Assembly: GCA_039026595.1 (NCBI GenBank)
Contig: JBCCMA010000016.1
Coordinates: 1 to 33,829 of the forward strand
Length of the DNA: 33,829 nt
Source: JBCCMA01 sp039026595
GTDB lineage: Bacteria; Pseudomonadota; Gammaproteobacteria; Steroidobacterales; JBCCMA01
Direction of reading: 5' to 3'
Position 1 is the first letter of the stretch. Each line of letters opens with the position of its first letter. Shown here piece by piece: positions 23,390-31,828 of this stretch. The notes beneath the pieces were generated by a model. It ran no database searches, was not told the DNA's origin, and was given only the letters and a program-made list of their open reading frames with translations. Both the position numbers and the translations under genes were made by a program.

Positions 23390-26069
23390 AGTTGGCGTCG
23401 CTCAGCGTCAACAGGCCTTCCCTTGTGTCCGGCTGCAGCATGTAACGGTCAGGGGCATCCAGACGGTCGGTCGCTGCGTTGATGATGGCATCGCGGCCGC
23501 ATGAGGTGGTGTGGTCGGCTGACGCGGCCGGCCAGCCGGCGTCGAGTTTCAGGCGGTTAAGCAGACCATCGATTTTTGGCGTGTTGCTTTGGGCGACCAG
23601 AAAGGGCGTGTTAAGAAATGCCGCCGCGATGGTGTGATGGAATCTCCCGGATACCAGCAGGCGCGCACCGCCGATTGCGTCGAGCCATTCGGCGGTCGAG
23701 GTCGCGGAACGAACCGTCGCGTTTCTGCCGGCGACGCGCAACAGTTCATGTACAAACGGCGCCTCATCGCTTGCCGGGTACGCGCGGGCGCCAACCAGAA
23801 TCTGCACATCAAGGCCCCGATGACCGAGTTCCTCGATGAGGTCGGCGAACACCGGCGCGCTGGCCGCCGTTAAGGTCACACCGCCCGCGATGACCACATA
23901 GGGCCGTCGCGGGGTGGTGTCGGCGGACTCATAAAGCGACCGGATATACAGCGGAAGGCAGTCAAAGCTCTCTGTAACGTCCAGACCTATGTTTCTCAGA
24001 AGCGCCGCGCTGACCGGTTCACGAACCGCCACGGACGCGAGACCGTCATAGACGTGTCGATAGAGTTCGGTCGCCGCGTCGTTTGAAACGGTCGCCACGC
24101 CGTTGGGATAGCACGAGTGGTTGATCACATGCACCGGTTTGCCAAGACGGGCACTTGCGATACGCATGAGATACAGAAGGCTCAATGGCTGGGCGTTCAA
24201 TCTGTGCAGCGTGCCCTCGCCATTCACAACGACCTCATCGGCTGTTTCCAGCCGGCTGACAACCTCGGGATGTGCTGTGCGAAACGATTTATAAACAAAC
24301 TCTTCGTCGATCTGCTCAACGCGCTGCAGCGGGATGCGTAGTCCCGTGATTTCGTGGATCGGGACGGAGGTGACGCTGTACTCACGGCGCCGCAATTGGT
24401 CGTGGATGGCATGGCTGGTGGCGGTGCACCCGAAGTGATACCAGTCGCTTGTATCGTTGAGTAGCACACACTTCCGGCGGTGCGACGCTCTCTTCCTCGG
24501 TGGAGAAACAACAGCCGGCGCGTCGGGTGGTGCAACGTACTCCGGCGTTTTTCCTTCGTACGCACCAAGTTGCTCCGCCGCCTCGTCCAGCACCGTGTCC
24601 CATTTGAGCGGTTCGCTGGCAACAAACTGACGAACGCTCTGGAACCACGGATTGCGACCGGCGAGGGGGGTCCACCGCCATTCTATGTGTGGACCGCGCA
24701 GCACCCATGTGGGCACTCCGAGCGCGCCGGCGACATGGGCGGTGGCGTTATCTATGGTGATCACCAGATCGAGGGCGCTGATGAAGGCCGCGAGTTCGTC
24801 AATGTCGTCGCGGCAGTCGAGGCCTGGCACGGCGTTGAGTATCAGCCCGTCTTCCTGCGCGCGCTCGATTTCCGCGTCATGCTCGCCGTACTGGATGTTG
24901 AAGCACTCTACGCCAGGCACCTGAAAGACCGGGAGCCAACTGCGCAACGGGATCGATCGCATCGACTGTGCCCGTGCGGCAAGGCCGCCACGCCATGACA
25001 GGCCAATCTTCAGGCCGGGACCGCGGCGCTCGAGCCAGTCTTTCCAGTGTGACCGGCGGTCGGCATCCGGCCACAGAAAAATGCGCGGCGTGAAGGTATC
25101 CGCGGTACGTCGTAACAGTGATGGCAGGGAACCGGCTGAAATTCGACGGTCGATATCAAACTTGCTCAGATCGTCATGACACGACACGACGGTGACACCG
25201 GGCATGGCGCGCTGGTAGAGCGAAATGAGCCGCGGGTCCGTCGCAATAATCACGTGACCGGCGTGTTGCACGAGCTCGGCCATGCACGAGGCAAACAGAA
25301 TGTCGTCGCCCAGTCCCTGCTCGCGGGTGACCAGGAGCGTGCCGTCGGGCAGCGGGGCGCCGTTCCATTCCGGCCACGGCGCGTTAAACAGTGGGCTGTT
25401 CTCGCAGAAATCCGCGCTGCAAAACCGTTGTTCGTATGCGCGCCATCCGTCCTCAAATCGGCCCTGCCAAAGATCGACGGACGCGCGCTTGTGGCGCATC
25501 CGGTAATCGAGCGGGCGTTCGGTGAGTGCACCGTCGATCAGTGCGATGGCCGGTTCGCTGTCGCCGCATTCCAGCAACAGCGTCGCAAGATTAGTGCGAG
25601 CGAGGTACGACGTGGCGTCCAGCGTCAACGCCGTGCGATACGCCTTTGTCGCCTCAGAAATGCGGCCCTCGGCTTGTAGCGCGACGCCGAGATTTTCCTG
25701 TGCTTCTTTGTGTTCCGGTTTTGCATTGACGACCACCGAGTACGGCGCGATGGCCGCCGCATGATCGCCGGCCGTCTGCAGGACGACACCGAAGTGGAAC
25801 TGAAAGGAAAGGTCCGCGGGCCGGAGCGCCGTTGCCCGGGCGAGACAGCGTCTGGCGGCGTCGGCCTGCCCATTGGCGTGCGCGAGCATGCCGAGCATGT
25901 GCCAGGTATCCGCGTGTTCGGGATCGAGCCGCAGGATGGCCTCGTATAGCCGGGCGGCGTTTTCCAGATGCCCGGCGCGATGCAGCGCCACTGCGGTGGC
26001 GTAGCTCTCCCGAATCTCGTCTCTGGCGCTTTTTTGCTGGTCTGGGGTCGCCAGATTCTGAGCGTCCAT
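23331..26069 (-). CDS. TPR / GT9-like glycosyltransferase / pyruvyltransferase fusion protein
   Basis: A 912-residue cytoplasmic protein with three parts. Residues about 20-220 hold some five tetratricopeptide repeats (A-x-x-L-Y-E-A-I-L-R-L-D-P style). Residues 235-500 resemble a GT9/GT-B-like domain found after TPRs: T-R-E-Q-G-L-G-D-D-I near 249-257, and T-I-D-N-A-T-A-H-V-A-G-A-L-G-V-P-T-W-V-L near 438-457. A proline-rich linker (515-530) precedes residues 535-880, which carry polysaccharide pyruvyltransferase (PF04230) features: V-V-N-G-E-G-T near 614-620, V-R-E-P-V-S, and S-G-R-F-H-H-T-I-A-A-A near 807-817. Pyruvyl ketal transfer from PEP to a glycan is inferred. No export or glycan genes adjoin it directly. 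The ATG at 26069 starts the TPR region. Confidence 0.82.
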   Translation of the reverse strand: MDAQNLATPDQQKSARDEIRESYATAVALHRAGHLENAARLYEAILRLDPEHADTWHMLGMLAHANGQADAARRCLARATALRPADLSFQFHFGVVLQTAGDHAAAIAPYSVVVNAKPEHKEAQENLGVALQAEGRISEATKAYRTALTLDATSYLARTNLATLLLECGDSEPAIALIDGALTERPLDYRMRHKRASVDLWQGRFEDGWRAYEQRFCSADFCENSPLFNAPWPEWNGAPLPDGTLLVTREQGLGDDILFASCMAELVQHAGHVIIATDPRLISLYQRAMPGVTVVSCHDDLSKFDIDRRISAGSLPSLLRRTADTFTPRIFLWPDADRRSHWKDWLERRGPGLKIGLSWRGGLAARAQSMRSIPLRSWLPVFQVPGVECFNIQYGEHDAEIERAQEDGLILNAVPGLDCRDDIDELAAFISALDLVITIDNATAHVAGALGVPTWVLRGPHIEWRWTPLAGRNPWFQSVRQFVASEPLKWDTVLDEAAEQLGAYEGKTPEYVAPPDAPAVVSPPRKRASHRRKCVLLNDTSDWYHFGCTATSHAIHDQLRRREYSVTSVPIHEITGLRIPLQRVEQIDEEFVYKSFRTAHPEVVSRLETADEVVVNGEGTLHRLNAQPLSLLYLMRIASARLGKPVHVINHSCYPNGVATVSNDAATELYRHVYDGLASVAVREPVSAALLRNIGLDVTESFDCLPLYIRSLYESADTTPRRPYVVIAGGVTLTAASAPVFADLIEELGHRGLDVQILVGARAYPASDEAPFVHELLRVAGRNATVRSATSTAEWLDAIGGARLLVSGRFHHTIAAAFLNTPFLVAQSNTPKIDGLLNRLKLDAGWPAASADHTTSCGRDAIINAATDRLDAPDRYMLQPDTREGLLTLSDANFNWTNVAPGARRTSAQAPT

Positions 26070-26099
26070 CGCAACGTCCGTGTCACAGTCCGGCCGTAA

Positions 26100-26114
26100 G
26101 GTTATGTCATAACC
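26100..26114. repeat. 15-bp perfect palindrome upstream of the TPR/pyruvyltransferase gene
   Basis: GGTTATG, a central T, then CATAACC form a perfect 7-bp inverted repeat with a single centre base, 31 bp upstream of the ATG at 26069. Being AT-rich in GC-rich surroundings and near a start codon, it resembles a dimeric regulator operator. An 8-bp palindrome ACGTACGT lies nearby at 26131-26138. No cognate regulator is identified. Confidence 0.4.
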
Positions 26115-26172
26115 GAATACGCAAAATGTGACGTACGTCGGTTTCCACAGACCTGAAAAGACGTGTCCGGGC

Positions 26173-28125
26173 TCAGGGTGGGTTGTGTTCCAGAAGAAAG
26201 GCCTCGATGGCCGTCAGAGTCTGCGCCCGCGTGGAGGCTTTGGAGAGATAGTGATCTTCACCCTTAAGCAGTACGAGTTCCGCATCACTTTTCGCCTTGC
26301 GCAGCGCTTTCTCCATGATCGTGCTTTGGCGGTACGGAACAACGGAGTCATCGCGGCCGTGGATCAACAGCACTGGAGCGACGAACGCATCGGCGAAGTT
26401 GACCGGCGAAATGGCCTTGAGCTTGTCCCGGTCCTCCTTGCGATCACCGATAACCATTGCCCAGTAATCATTGACCCAGTGATTGCGGCCTCGACGGCGC
26501 GTTGTGTCGGCGAGCATGAGTGGCAAATTGGACACCCCGGCGATGGCCACAACGCAGCGGTATACATCTGGCGTGAAGGCCCCGCCGGCCAACGCGGCGT
26601 AGCCGCCGTACGACGCGCCGACAATGCACACGCGTTCGGGGTCCACCCAGCCCTTCTCGACCATCGCGTGCACACCGTCAGTAAGGTCGTCCTGCATGGT
26701 GGTGCCCCACTTGCCGCGGCCCGCTAGCATGAAGTCGGTGCCAAAGCCGACGGACCCGCGGAAATTCGGCTGCAGCACGGCGTAGCCACGCGAGGCGATC
26801 GCCTGAGCCAGCCAGTCGAAGTGGCGGTGGTCGTAGGACTCGGGTCCGCCATGCGGGAGCACGATCAGGGGCAGGTTTGCTCGCGTCGTCTCGTCGCTTT
26901 CGGCGGGCCAGGTAATCAATGACGGGATGTCCAGACCGTCGCGGGACGTGTACATCCAGGTTTCCACTTCTTGCAGCAACGCACCTCTGATCGCCGGGTA
27001 GCTCCGGTTGACGATGGTCAGTACGTCGGTATCGGTCTGAGCGCGCACCACAATACGTCCGGTGTCGTGGCCGCTGACATCAAACAGGTGAACCACATTG
27101 TCCTGTGTCGAGGTCACATAGTGCACGGAGCTGTGCGGAAACTGCTGCCTGACGCGTTCGTGCTGCGAGGCGACGTTGGGATCGATGTAATGGCGCACAG
27201 GGTCGAGGCCGCTGAATCGCACGCCCTGCAGTTTGCGGTTGAGGTCGAGGTCAAGTCGGTCGATTTCGCGGCCGTCTTCAAAATAAAGCGGTCCACTGCG
27301 GCTGCCGTCTTCAAGCGACAGCGAGAAAACGGCGTCGTAGTCGCCATGCTGATCAATAAAAAGCAGTGACTTCTCATCCGCGCCGACTCCGACAACCGAA
27401 AACTCGGGCAGCGTGCCCTCCGCGCTGTAGATTTCCACGGGTTTCCCGTCGCGGTAGGCGAAGATCTGGTGCCGGTCCTTGCGCGAGTTGAAGTCCTCGC
27501 GCGCGAGCACATCGCCCTTGGCGTTGACCCACCAGTCCAGTGTTTGCGGTCGACCGCCCGCGAGGCGTTTCGCCCCGCCCTTATCGAGGTCGACAACAAA
27601 CAGGTCGTATGTCACACCTCTTCGGTCACTGAATCCGGGCATGTACGCGACGCGTTCTTCGGCGTTGATCCCGACGACTTTGCCGAGGCCGGACTGGTTG
27701 CGATACAGCTCATCGTGGCCGTTCAGAAGCACGCGGGTCTTCCGTTCCGGAATCGAATAGGAATAAGCGCCGGTGTAGGTGTATTTGTTGCCACGGCCGG
27801 TGCGCTGGGACATGGAGGCTCGGATCAGGACGTGGTCATTGGTGGCAAAGTACACAGACCGCCCACGGGACTGGCTGCCCAATTTTCCGCCGCCGATAAT
27901 GCCGCGCGTTGCGGCATCCATCACCGCGAAGAACACGTCGTCGCCGTTGTATTCCATAAAGGCGTAGTGTTTGCCGTCCGGCGAGATCACGAGGTTTCCG
28001 CTCGTGGGAAGCTGCGCGTACTCTTTGATATTCGGGGCGTCGGCCGAAACGGTGGCGCGCACGAATATGGCCGCGGCGATTGCAGCGGATACGAAGACGG
28101 ACCGGGATCGCGAAAACAAGGCCAT
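26173..28125 (-). CDS. S9 family peptidase (prolyl oligopeptidase-like)
   Basis: A 650-residue secreted serine peptidase. A signal peptide occupies about residues 1-28 (R-A-T-V-S-A). Residues 30-390 are a beta-propeller type region, with V-I-S-P-D-G-K-H-Y-A-F early on. The C-terminal 240 residues form the alpha/beta-hydrolase catalytic domain. The catalytic serine is Ser505 in G-A-S-Y-G-G-Y-A, the aspartate likely Asp593 in H-G-R-D-D-S-V-V, and the histidine His625 in G-E-D-H-Y-L, the standard prolyl oligopeptidase/DPP-like triad. It should cleave short peptides in the periplasm or outside. It lies 12 nt downstream of the SWIM-domain gene, probably in one operon; the TPR gene is 103 bp further on. 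Confidence 0.87.
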   Translation of the reverse strand: MALFSRSRSVFVSAAIAAAIFVRATVSADAPNIKEYAQLPTSGNLVISPDGKHYAFMEYNGDDVFFAVMDAATRGIIGGGKLGSQSRGRSVYFATNDHVLIRASMSQRTGRGNKYTYTGAYSYSIPERKTRVLLNGHDELYRNQSGLGKVVGINAEERVAYMPGFSDRRGVTYDLFVVDLDKGGAKRLAGGRPQTLDWWVNAKGDVLAREDFNSRKDRHQIFAYRDGKPVEIYSAEGTLPEFSVVGVGADEKSLLFIDQHGDYDAVFSLSLEDGSRSGPLYFEDGREIDRLDLDLNRKLQGVRFSGLDPVRHYIDPNVASQHERVRQQFPHSSVHYVTSTQDNVVHLFDVSGHDTGRIVVRAQTDTDVLTIVNRSYPAIRGALLQEVETWMYTSRDGLDIPSLITWPAESDETTRANLPLIVLPHGGPESYDHRHFDWLAQAIASRGYAVLQPNFRGSVGFGTDFMLAGRGKWGTTMQDDLTDGVHAMVEKGWVDPERVCIVGASYGGYAALAGGAFTPDVYRCVVAIAGVSNLPLMLADTTRRRGRNHWVNDYWAMVIGDRKEDRDKLKAISPVNFADAFVAPVLLIHGRDDSVVPYRQSTIMEKALRKAKSDAELVLLKGEDHYLSKASTRAQTLTAIEAFLLEHNPP

Positions 28126-28137
28126 CGTTCGCTGAGC

Positions 28138-29823
28138 TTACCGCGCCATATCAAGTGCGACCAGTCGGTCCAGCAGCGTCATCAGGTTGCGTTTGGCGCG
28201 GTGGCGCTCCCGCAGATCGGTCAGGAAGGCATCGAACATGCCGGGTCCCAGCTCGTCGAACAGCTCGCGGTACTCTCGTATCAGACGCACGGCATCCCGA
28301 TAGGCGCCGTTTTTTTTCTGGGCGATCGTGGCTTCAACAGCGCAATCAAAGAGCTGCGCGGCCTTGGCCGGTTGCTCGTCCTGTAAACCGTCGACCATTG
28401 GCATCAGAAAATCCGGATCGTTGATGTGCTCAACCGCGACGTTAAAGGCTCGGTCCCTTTGATTGCGCGACCACGCGGCGCGCGCCAGAACGGTGGCGGC
28501 TGCGTTTCGATTGGTGTGCCCGGCGCTCAGCTGACGCGCCAGTTCTGATTCGGCGCGGCGCATGGCGTGCTGCCGGGTACCAATGCGATCGGCCAACGCG
28601 GCAAGCCGGTCATAAGCGTCTGGTGTGGGCGCGCGGAGCAGCGCATCGGTCTGGGCGCGGACGGCCTTGTCCCATTCCTGGCGGGCCTCGTGCACGTCGA
28701 CCCGCAGACCGAGGTTCCGACGATCGGGGCCCGCGAGGTCGTCCCCTTGCTCCAGTGCGGCCAGCGCGGCATCGAAGTCGGGTTTGGACAAATACAGCTC
28801 GCAGAGTTGGTAAAAATCGACGGCGGTGTTGCTCTCTTCTCGTTTCAGCGCGATCAGCGCGTCAATGTCGCCCCGCTTTTGAGCGCGCGCTTCAAGCAGG
28901 CTGGTCAGTCTGCGGTGTGTACTTGCGTCGTCGGTCTCGGCGCGTTGCCGTCTGACGGTGCGATAAAACGCCGCCACGCCGTCGTCACCCAATGCCGTTT
29001 CAAAGTCATCAGCGCCAGCGTTAAATGCATCCGTGGGATCGGACAGCACTTGTTTGAGCAAATGGGCTGCGCGCTGGTCGGCAGTCAGGTTGCTGCGCAT
29101 GAGCGCCATGGCGTACAGATCCCGGATTCGGTCCTGCGCGAACCAGCGGTGCCCGTTCGAATCATCGATCCGTTCCAGAACCCGCACGAGGCGCTCGATG
29201 GCGTACTCGGCAATGGCCATCAGATCGGCTGGTGGGATGACATCGGCGACCTCCAGCAGGTCGCTCAATCCGGTGACCGCGCGCGAGAAGTAGGCGCGCG
29301 CCTTCGCGCTTTGCCAGATTTCGCGGAGGGGCAGCGCCGCAGTGACCCGCTTTTTCAGGGCCCGCCGATCAATCGCTCCGGCGGCCAGATCGCTGCGAAG
29401 TTGGAGTCGGTCGCGCAGCTCGGGCACCTGTTCGACGGTGTTCAGGATGAGGTCAATGAGGTCAGCCGGTCGTTGGTCTTCGAGGTACAGCCGCAGCCGC
29501 TCGTCTGGAGTGCCGGCCAGAGCCTGACTCCGGCGCGCGTCCCGCTCAAGAACGTGTAATGCAAGACCAATGCAATGCTCGCAGAAATCAAAGCCCTCAG
29601 ACTCCGGGCATTCGCACGCGCCGTCGAAGCCCCGGGCGGTGCGTTTTATCTCGACCGCGTAGGACGGCGTGCCGGTGGTCACGGCCCGCGCGGTGCGGTC
29701 AGCTATCTCGATCCGCGTCAGACCACCAGCGGTCAGCAAGGATCGCCCGCGCTCGAACGCTGGATCGCCGACGCGCACGCGAAGCGCCTGTACGTCGGTG
29801 TCCAGTTGCGCGTTGTCGTCCAT
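28138..29823 (-). CDS. SWIM zinc finger protein with helical repeat region
   Basis: A 561-residue protein. An N-terminal SWIM zinc finger is visible: Cys70-x-Cys72, then Cys81-x-His83, the C-x-C-x(n)-C-x-H pattern, preceded by beta strands typical of the domain. The remaining 450 residues are charged and helical with no recognised catalytic motif, possibly TPR/HEAT-like. SWIM domains bind DNA or proteins and occur in many bacterial proteins of unknown role, often with helicase partners, which are absent here. The ATG at 29823 has AAAGG upstream; extending upstream gives unlikely residues. It is the first gene of a likely operon with the S9 peptidase and is divergent from the DUF998 gene. Confidence 0.75.
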   Translation of the reverse strand: MDDNAQLDTDVQALRVRVGDPAFERGRSLLTAGGLTRIEIADRTARAVTTGTPSYAVEIKRTARGFDGACECPESEGFDFCEHCIGLALHVLERDARRSQALAGTPDERLRLYLEDQRPADLIDLILNTVEQVPELRDRLQLRSDLAAGAIDRRALKKRVTAALPLREIWQSAKARAYFSRAVTGLSDLLEVADVIPPADLMAIAEYAIERLVRVLERIDDSNGHRWFAQDRIRDLYAMALMRSNLTADQRAAHLLKQVLSDPTDAFNAGADDFETALGDDGVAAFYRTVRRQRAETDDASTHRRLTSLLEARAQKRGDIDALIALKREESNTAVDFYQLCELYLSKPDFDAALAALEQGDDLAGPDRRNLGLRVDVHEARQEWDKAVRAQTDALLRAPTPDAYDRLAALADRIGTRQHAMRRAESELARQLSAGHTNRNAAATVLARAAWSRNQRDRAFNVAVEHINDPDFLMPMVDGLQDEQPAKAAQLFDCAVEATIAQKKNGAYRDAVRLIREYRELFDELGPGMFDAFLTDLRERHRAKRNLMTLLDRLVALDMAR

Positions 29824-29980
29824 GCCGGGCCTTTTGCAAAAAATGAAACCTCCAGACGCTAGCAGAACTGCGGTCAATCCACATAATAAGCGGGTCGCGG
29901 TTGTGGAATTCCGCTTGTCTGTCTGTGCCAGCGGTGGTTTTCGAATGCGCGCGGTGCCGTGCGCCCATGGGGGTGATTCT

Positions 29981-29988
29981 GGAGGTGA
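29981..29988 (+). promoter_or_regulatory. Strong Shine-Dalgarno GGAGGTGA
   Basis: This nearly perfect match to the 16S rRNA 3' end is 5 nt before the ATG at 29994 and fixes the start of the DUF998 gene, excluding earlier in-frame codons. Confidence 0.8.
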
Positions 29989-29993
29989 AGAGC

Positions 29994-30590
29994 ATGATTC
30001 AATTGGCGCCGCGACACTGCCGGGTACTTGGTGCGGCAGCGCTAATGGGCACGTTGGCCGTTGTGGCGGGACACCTCATCGCGCTCGGCGCTGACAATCT
30101 CGACGCTGTAACCAGTCCCATCAGCGCCTTGAGCCGCGGTACTTCGGGTGGCTGGCATTCGGCGGGCCTGCTCGGCTTCGCCCTCGCGCAAATCGCTGTT
30201 TCTGTGGCCTTGAGGGATTGGGATGCCGGTTGGCTCTGGCGTCTCTCAGGGGTACTGACCGCGCTGGCCGGCGCCGGTGTGATGTATGTGGCGTGGTACT
30301 TCGAGGCCGCCAGTGTCGAGCAGCTCTATGGCCATCGAGCCAATGACCCTTTGTCCATCGTCGCGTGTCTCGTGGGGGTCGCCATGGGCGCGCGCCAGCT
30401 CGGCTGGGTGCGCCGGTCGCGCCGCATGGCATGGATCAATGCGACGTGCCTCGCCGTCTGGCTTGCGCTGGTGCCCACGATCGTACTCGTAACCGACGCC
30501 TGGTTGGGTGCGTACGAGCGTTTGGTTGGCGTCACGTACGTAATTTGGGTGGCCGCCCACGCCATGGCGGCCATACGGCAGCCGCGCTAG
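29994..30590 (+). CDS. DUF998 family membrane protein
   Basis: A 198-residue integral membrane protein with about six hydrophobic segments. The N-terminal helix is followed by D-A-V-T-S-P-I-S-A-L-S-R-G, recalling the D-P-I-S-x-L-G/S loop of DUF998 proteins, and later by H-R-A-N-D-P-L-S. The family has no established function. The ATG at 29994 is set by the adjacent GGAGGTGA. It converges with the secreted dockerin-tail protein, the stop codons overlapping in CTAG at 30587-30590. No operon partner is seen on its strand. Confidence 0.68.
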   Translation: MIQLAPRHCRVLGAAALMGTLAVVAGHLIALGADNLDAVTSPISALSRGTSGGWHSAGLLGFALAQIAVSVALRDWDAGWLWRLSGVLTALAGAGVMYVAWYFEAASVEQLYGHRANDPLSIVACLVGVAMGARQLGWVRRSRRMAWINATCLAVWLALVPTIVLVTDAWLGAYERLVGVTYVIWVAAHAMAAIRQPR

Positions 30591-31588
30591 GGCTCAAACG
30601 CGGGTCCGGGTACGCCGAAAAAGAAACGGCGCAGTGTGCCGAGGTCGATCAGATTGACGACGCCGTCGCCGTTGAAGTCCGCATCCGCGTCGCCGCTGAA
30701 AAAGACGCCGCGCAGTTCGCCGAGGTCCAGCACGTTCACAACGCCGTCACCGTTGAGATCGGGGTCGCAGGCGTTGCCCGGCCCGTCAAGGTCGGTATCA
30801 CGCTGGAGAGGATTCGCATCTTCGCGGCAGCTGTCGGCTTTATTGGGCCATCCGTCGGCGTCGCTGTCCTCTGCGGTGGTCGCCCCGAAGACGCCCGAAA
30901 CCGACGTGAGCTCTGCTCCCGGAGCGTCGAGAATAGACAGTTCGATGTCGCTTCGAAGAAACGCATCTATGCCCGCTGTCTCCAGCGCCACATTGGCGGC
31001 CACACCAATGGCGCCAAACTCGCCGTTGCCAAGTCGCGGTGCGGTAGCAACCATCGACAGCAGCTCCGACGCGATGGGATTGCCGGGGCAGGTTGAGATG
31101 GCACAGCGGCGCAGCTCGAAATCGCCTCCTCCGGGCACGGTGACACGACCGAACTGGAGATTGCCGGGCGCGTCGGGGGCGATATCCCCAACGGCGGTCA
31201 GGCGGATCACGATCTGGATCTGAACCGACGATTGTTCCGGAGCGACATTTGCAAGCCGCAGGACATCGTTGAAGTTGGCGCGCGCGATGGCACGGTCGCC
31301 CGGCAGCCCGTTGACCGATCGCGAGGCGGCGAGGGCGTAACCCGCCGCGATGTCCGCCGCCGCCGCGGCATTCGATGTGGCCATCGAATCGCCGCACGGC
31401 CCTCGCTGTTCAATCACGCTGCGCGCCGCGTTCTCGCCCACTCCACCGTCGGTGGTCTCGTTCTCGATCTGGCATGAGACCGTTTCCGCTGTGGCGAACG
31501 CGATGGCGGTCTGGGCATTGGTCGCCGGATTCCACATTGTTGTGAGTGCAGCAAGCAGCCCGCCGATGATCTTCTTTTTGTTGTCCAT
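30587..31588 (-). CDS. Secreted protein with thrombospondin type 3 and dockerin-like C-terminal repeats
   Basis: A 333-residue exported protein. A signal peptide runs about 1-25 (K-K-K, hydrophobic core, then N-A-Q). Residues 27-235 are of unknown fold, with four or more cysteines (Q-I-E-N region, G-P-C-G, R-R-C-A-I-S-T-C-P) that may form disulfides in the periplasm. From residue about 240 a calcium-type segment (D-S-D-A-D-G-W-P-N-K-A-D-S-C) leads to two dockerin-like repeats with N-G-D-G-V-V-N followed by L-D-L-G and I-D-L-G helices, and it ends V-P-G-P. This tail closely matches the one at 10925-12556. The N-terminal parts of the two proteins differ. It converges on DUF998 and is divergent from a LamG-like gene. 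Confidence 0.75.
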   Translation of the reverse strand: MDNKKKIIGGLLAALTTMWNPATNAQTAIAFATAETVSCQIENETTDGGVGENAARSVIEQRGPCGDSMATSNAAAAADIAAGYALAASRSVNGLPGDRAIARANFNDVLRLANVAPEQSSVQIQIVIRLTAVGDIAPDAPGNLQFGRVTVPGGGDFELRRCAISTCPGNPIASELLSMVATAPRLGNGEFGAIGVAANVALETAGIDAFLRSDIELSILDAPGAELTSVSGVFGATTAEDSDADGWPNKADSCREDANPLQRDTDLDGPGNACDPDLNGDGVVNVLDLGELRGVFFSGDADADFNGDGVVNLIDLGTLRRFFFGVPGPAFEP

Positions 31589-31828
31589 CTCAAGAGTATA
31601 GGGACGCAGGACACGCGTTGTGTATCCAAATGAGGGGTTTACCCATGTTCTGTCGCATTAAGACCAACCAGCCTGATTCGCTTTACAGCGGATTATGTGC
31701 CGAACCGCACACATGCTCGTTTTCGCGCTGTGGGTCGGCGCGGCGAAACCAACACGCGGGTCTGGTGCAATAGATGTGCGGTCGGGGCAGCGACTGACCG
31801 TCACGATCAAGGGAGGTCGAAGGACAAC

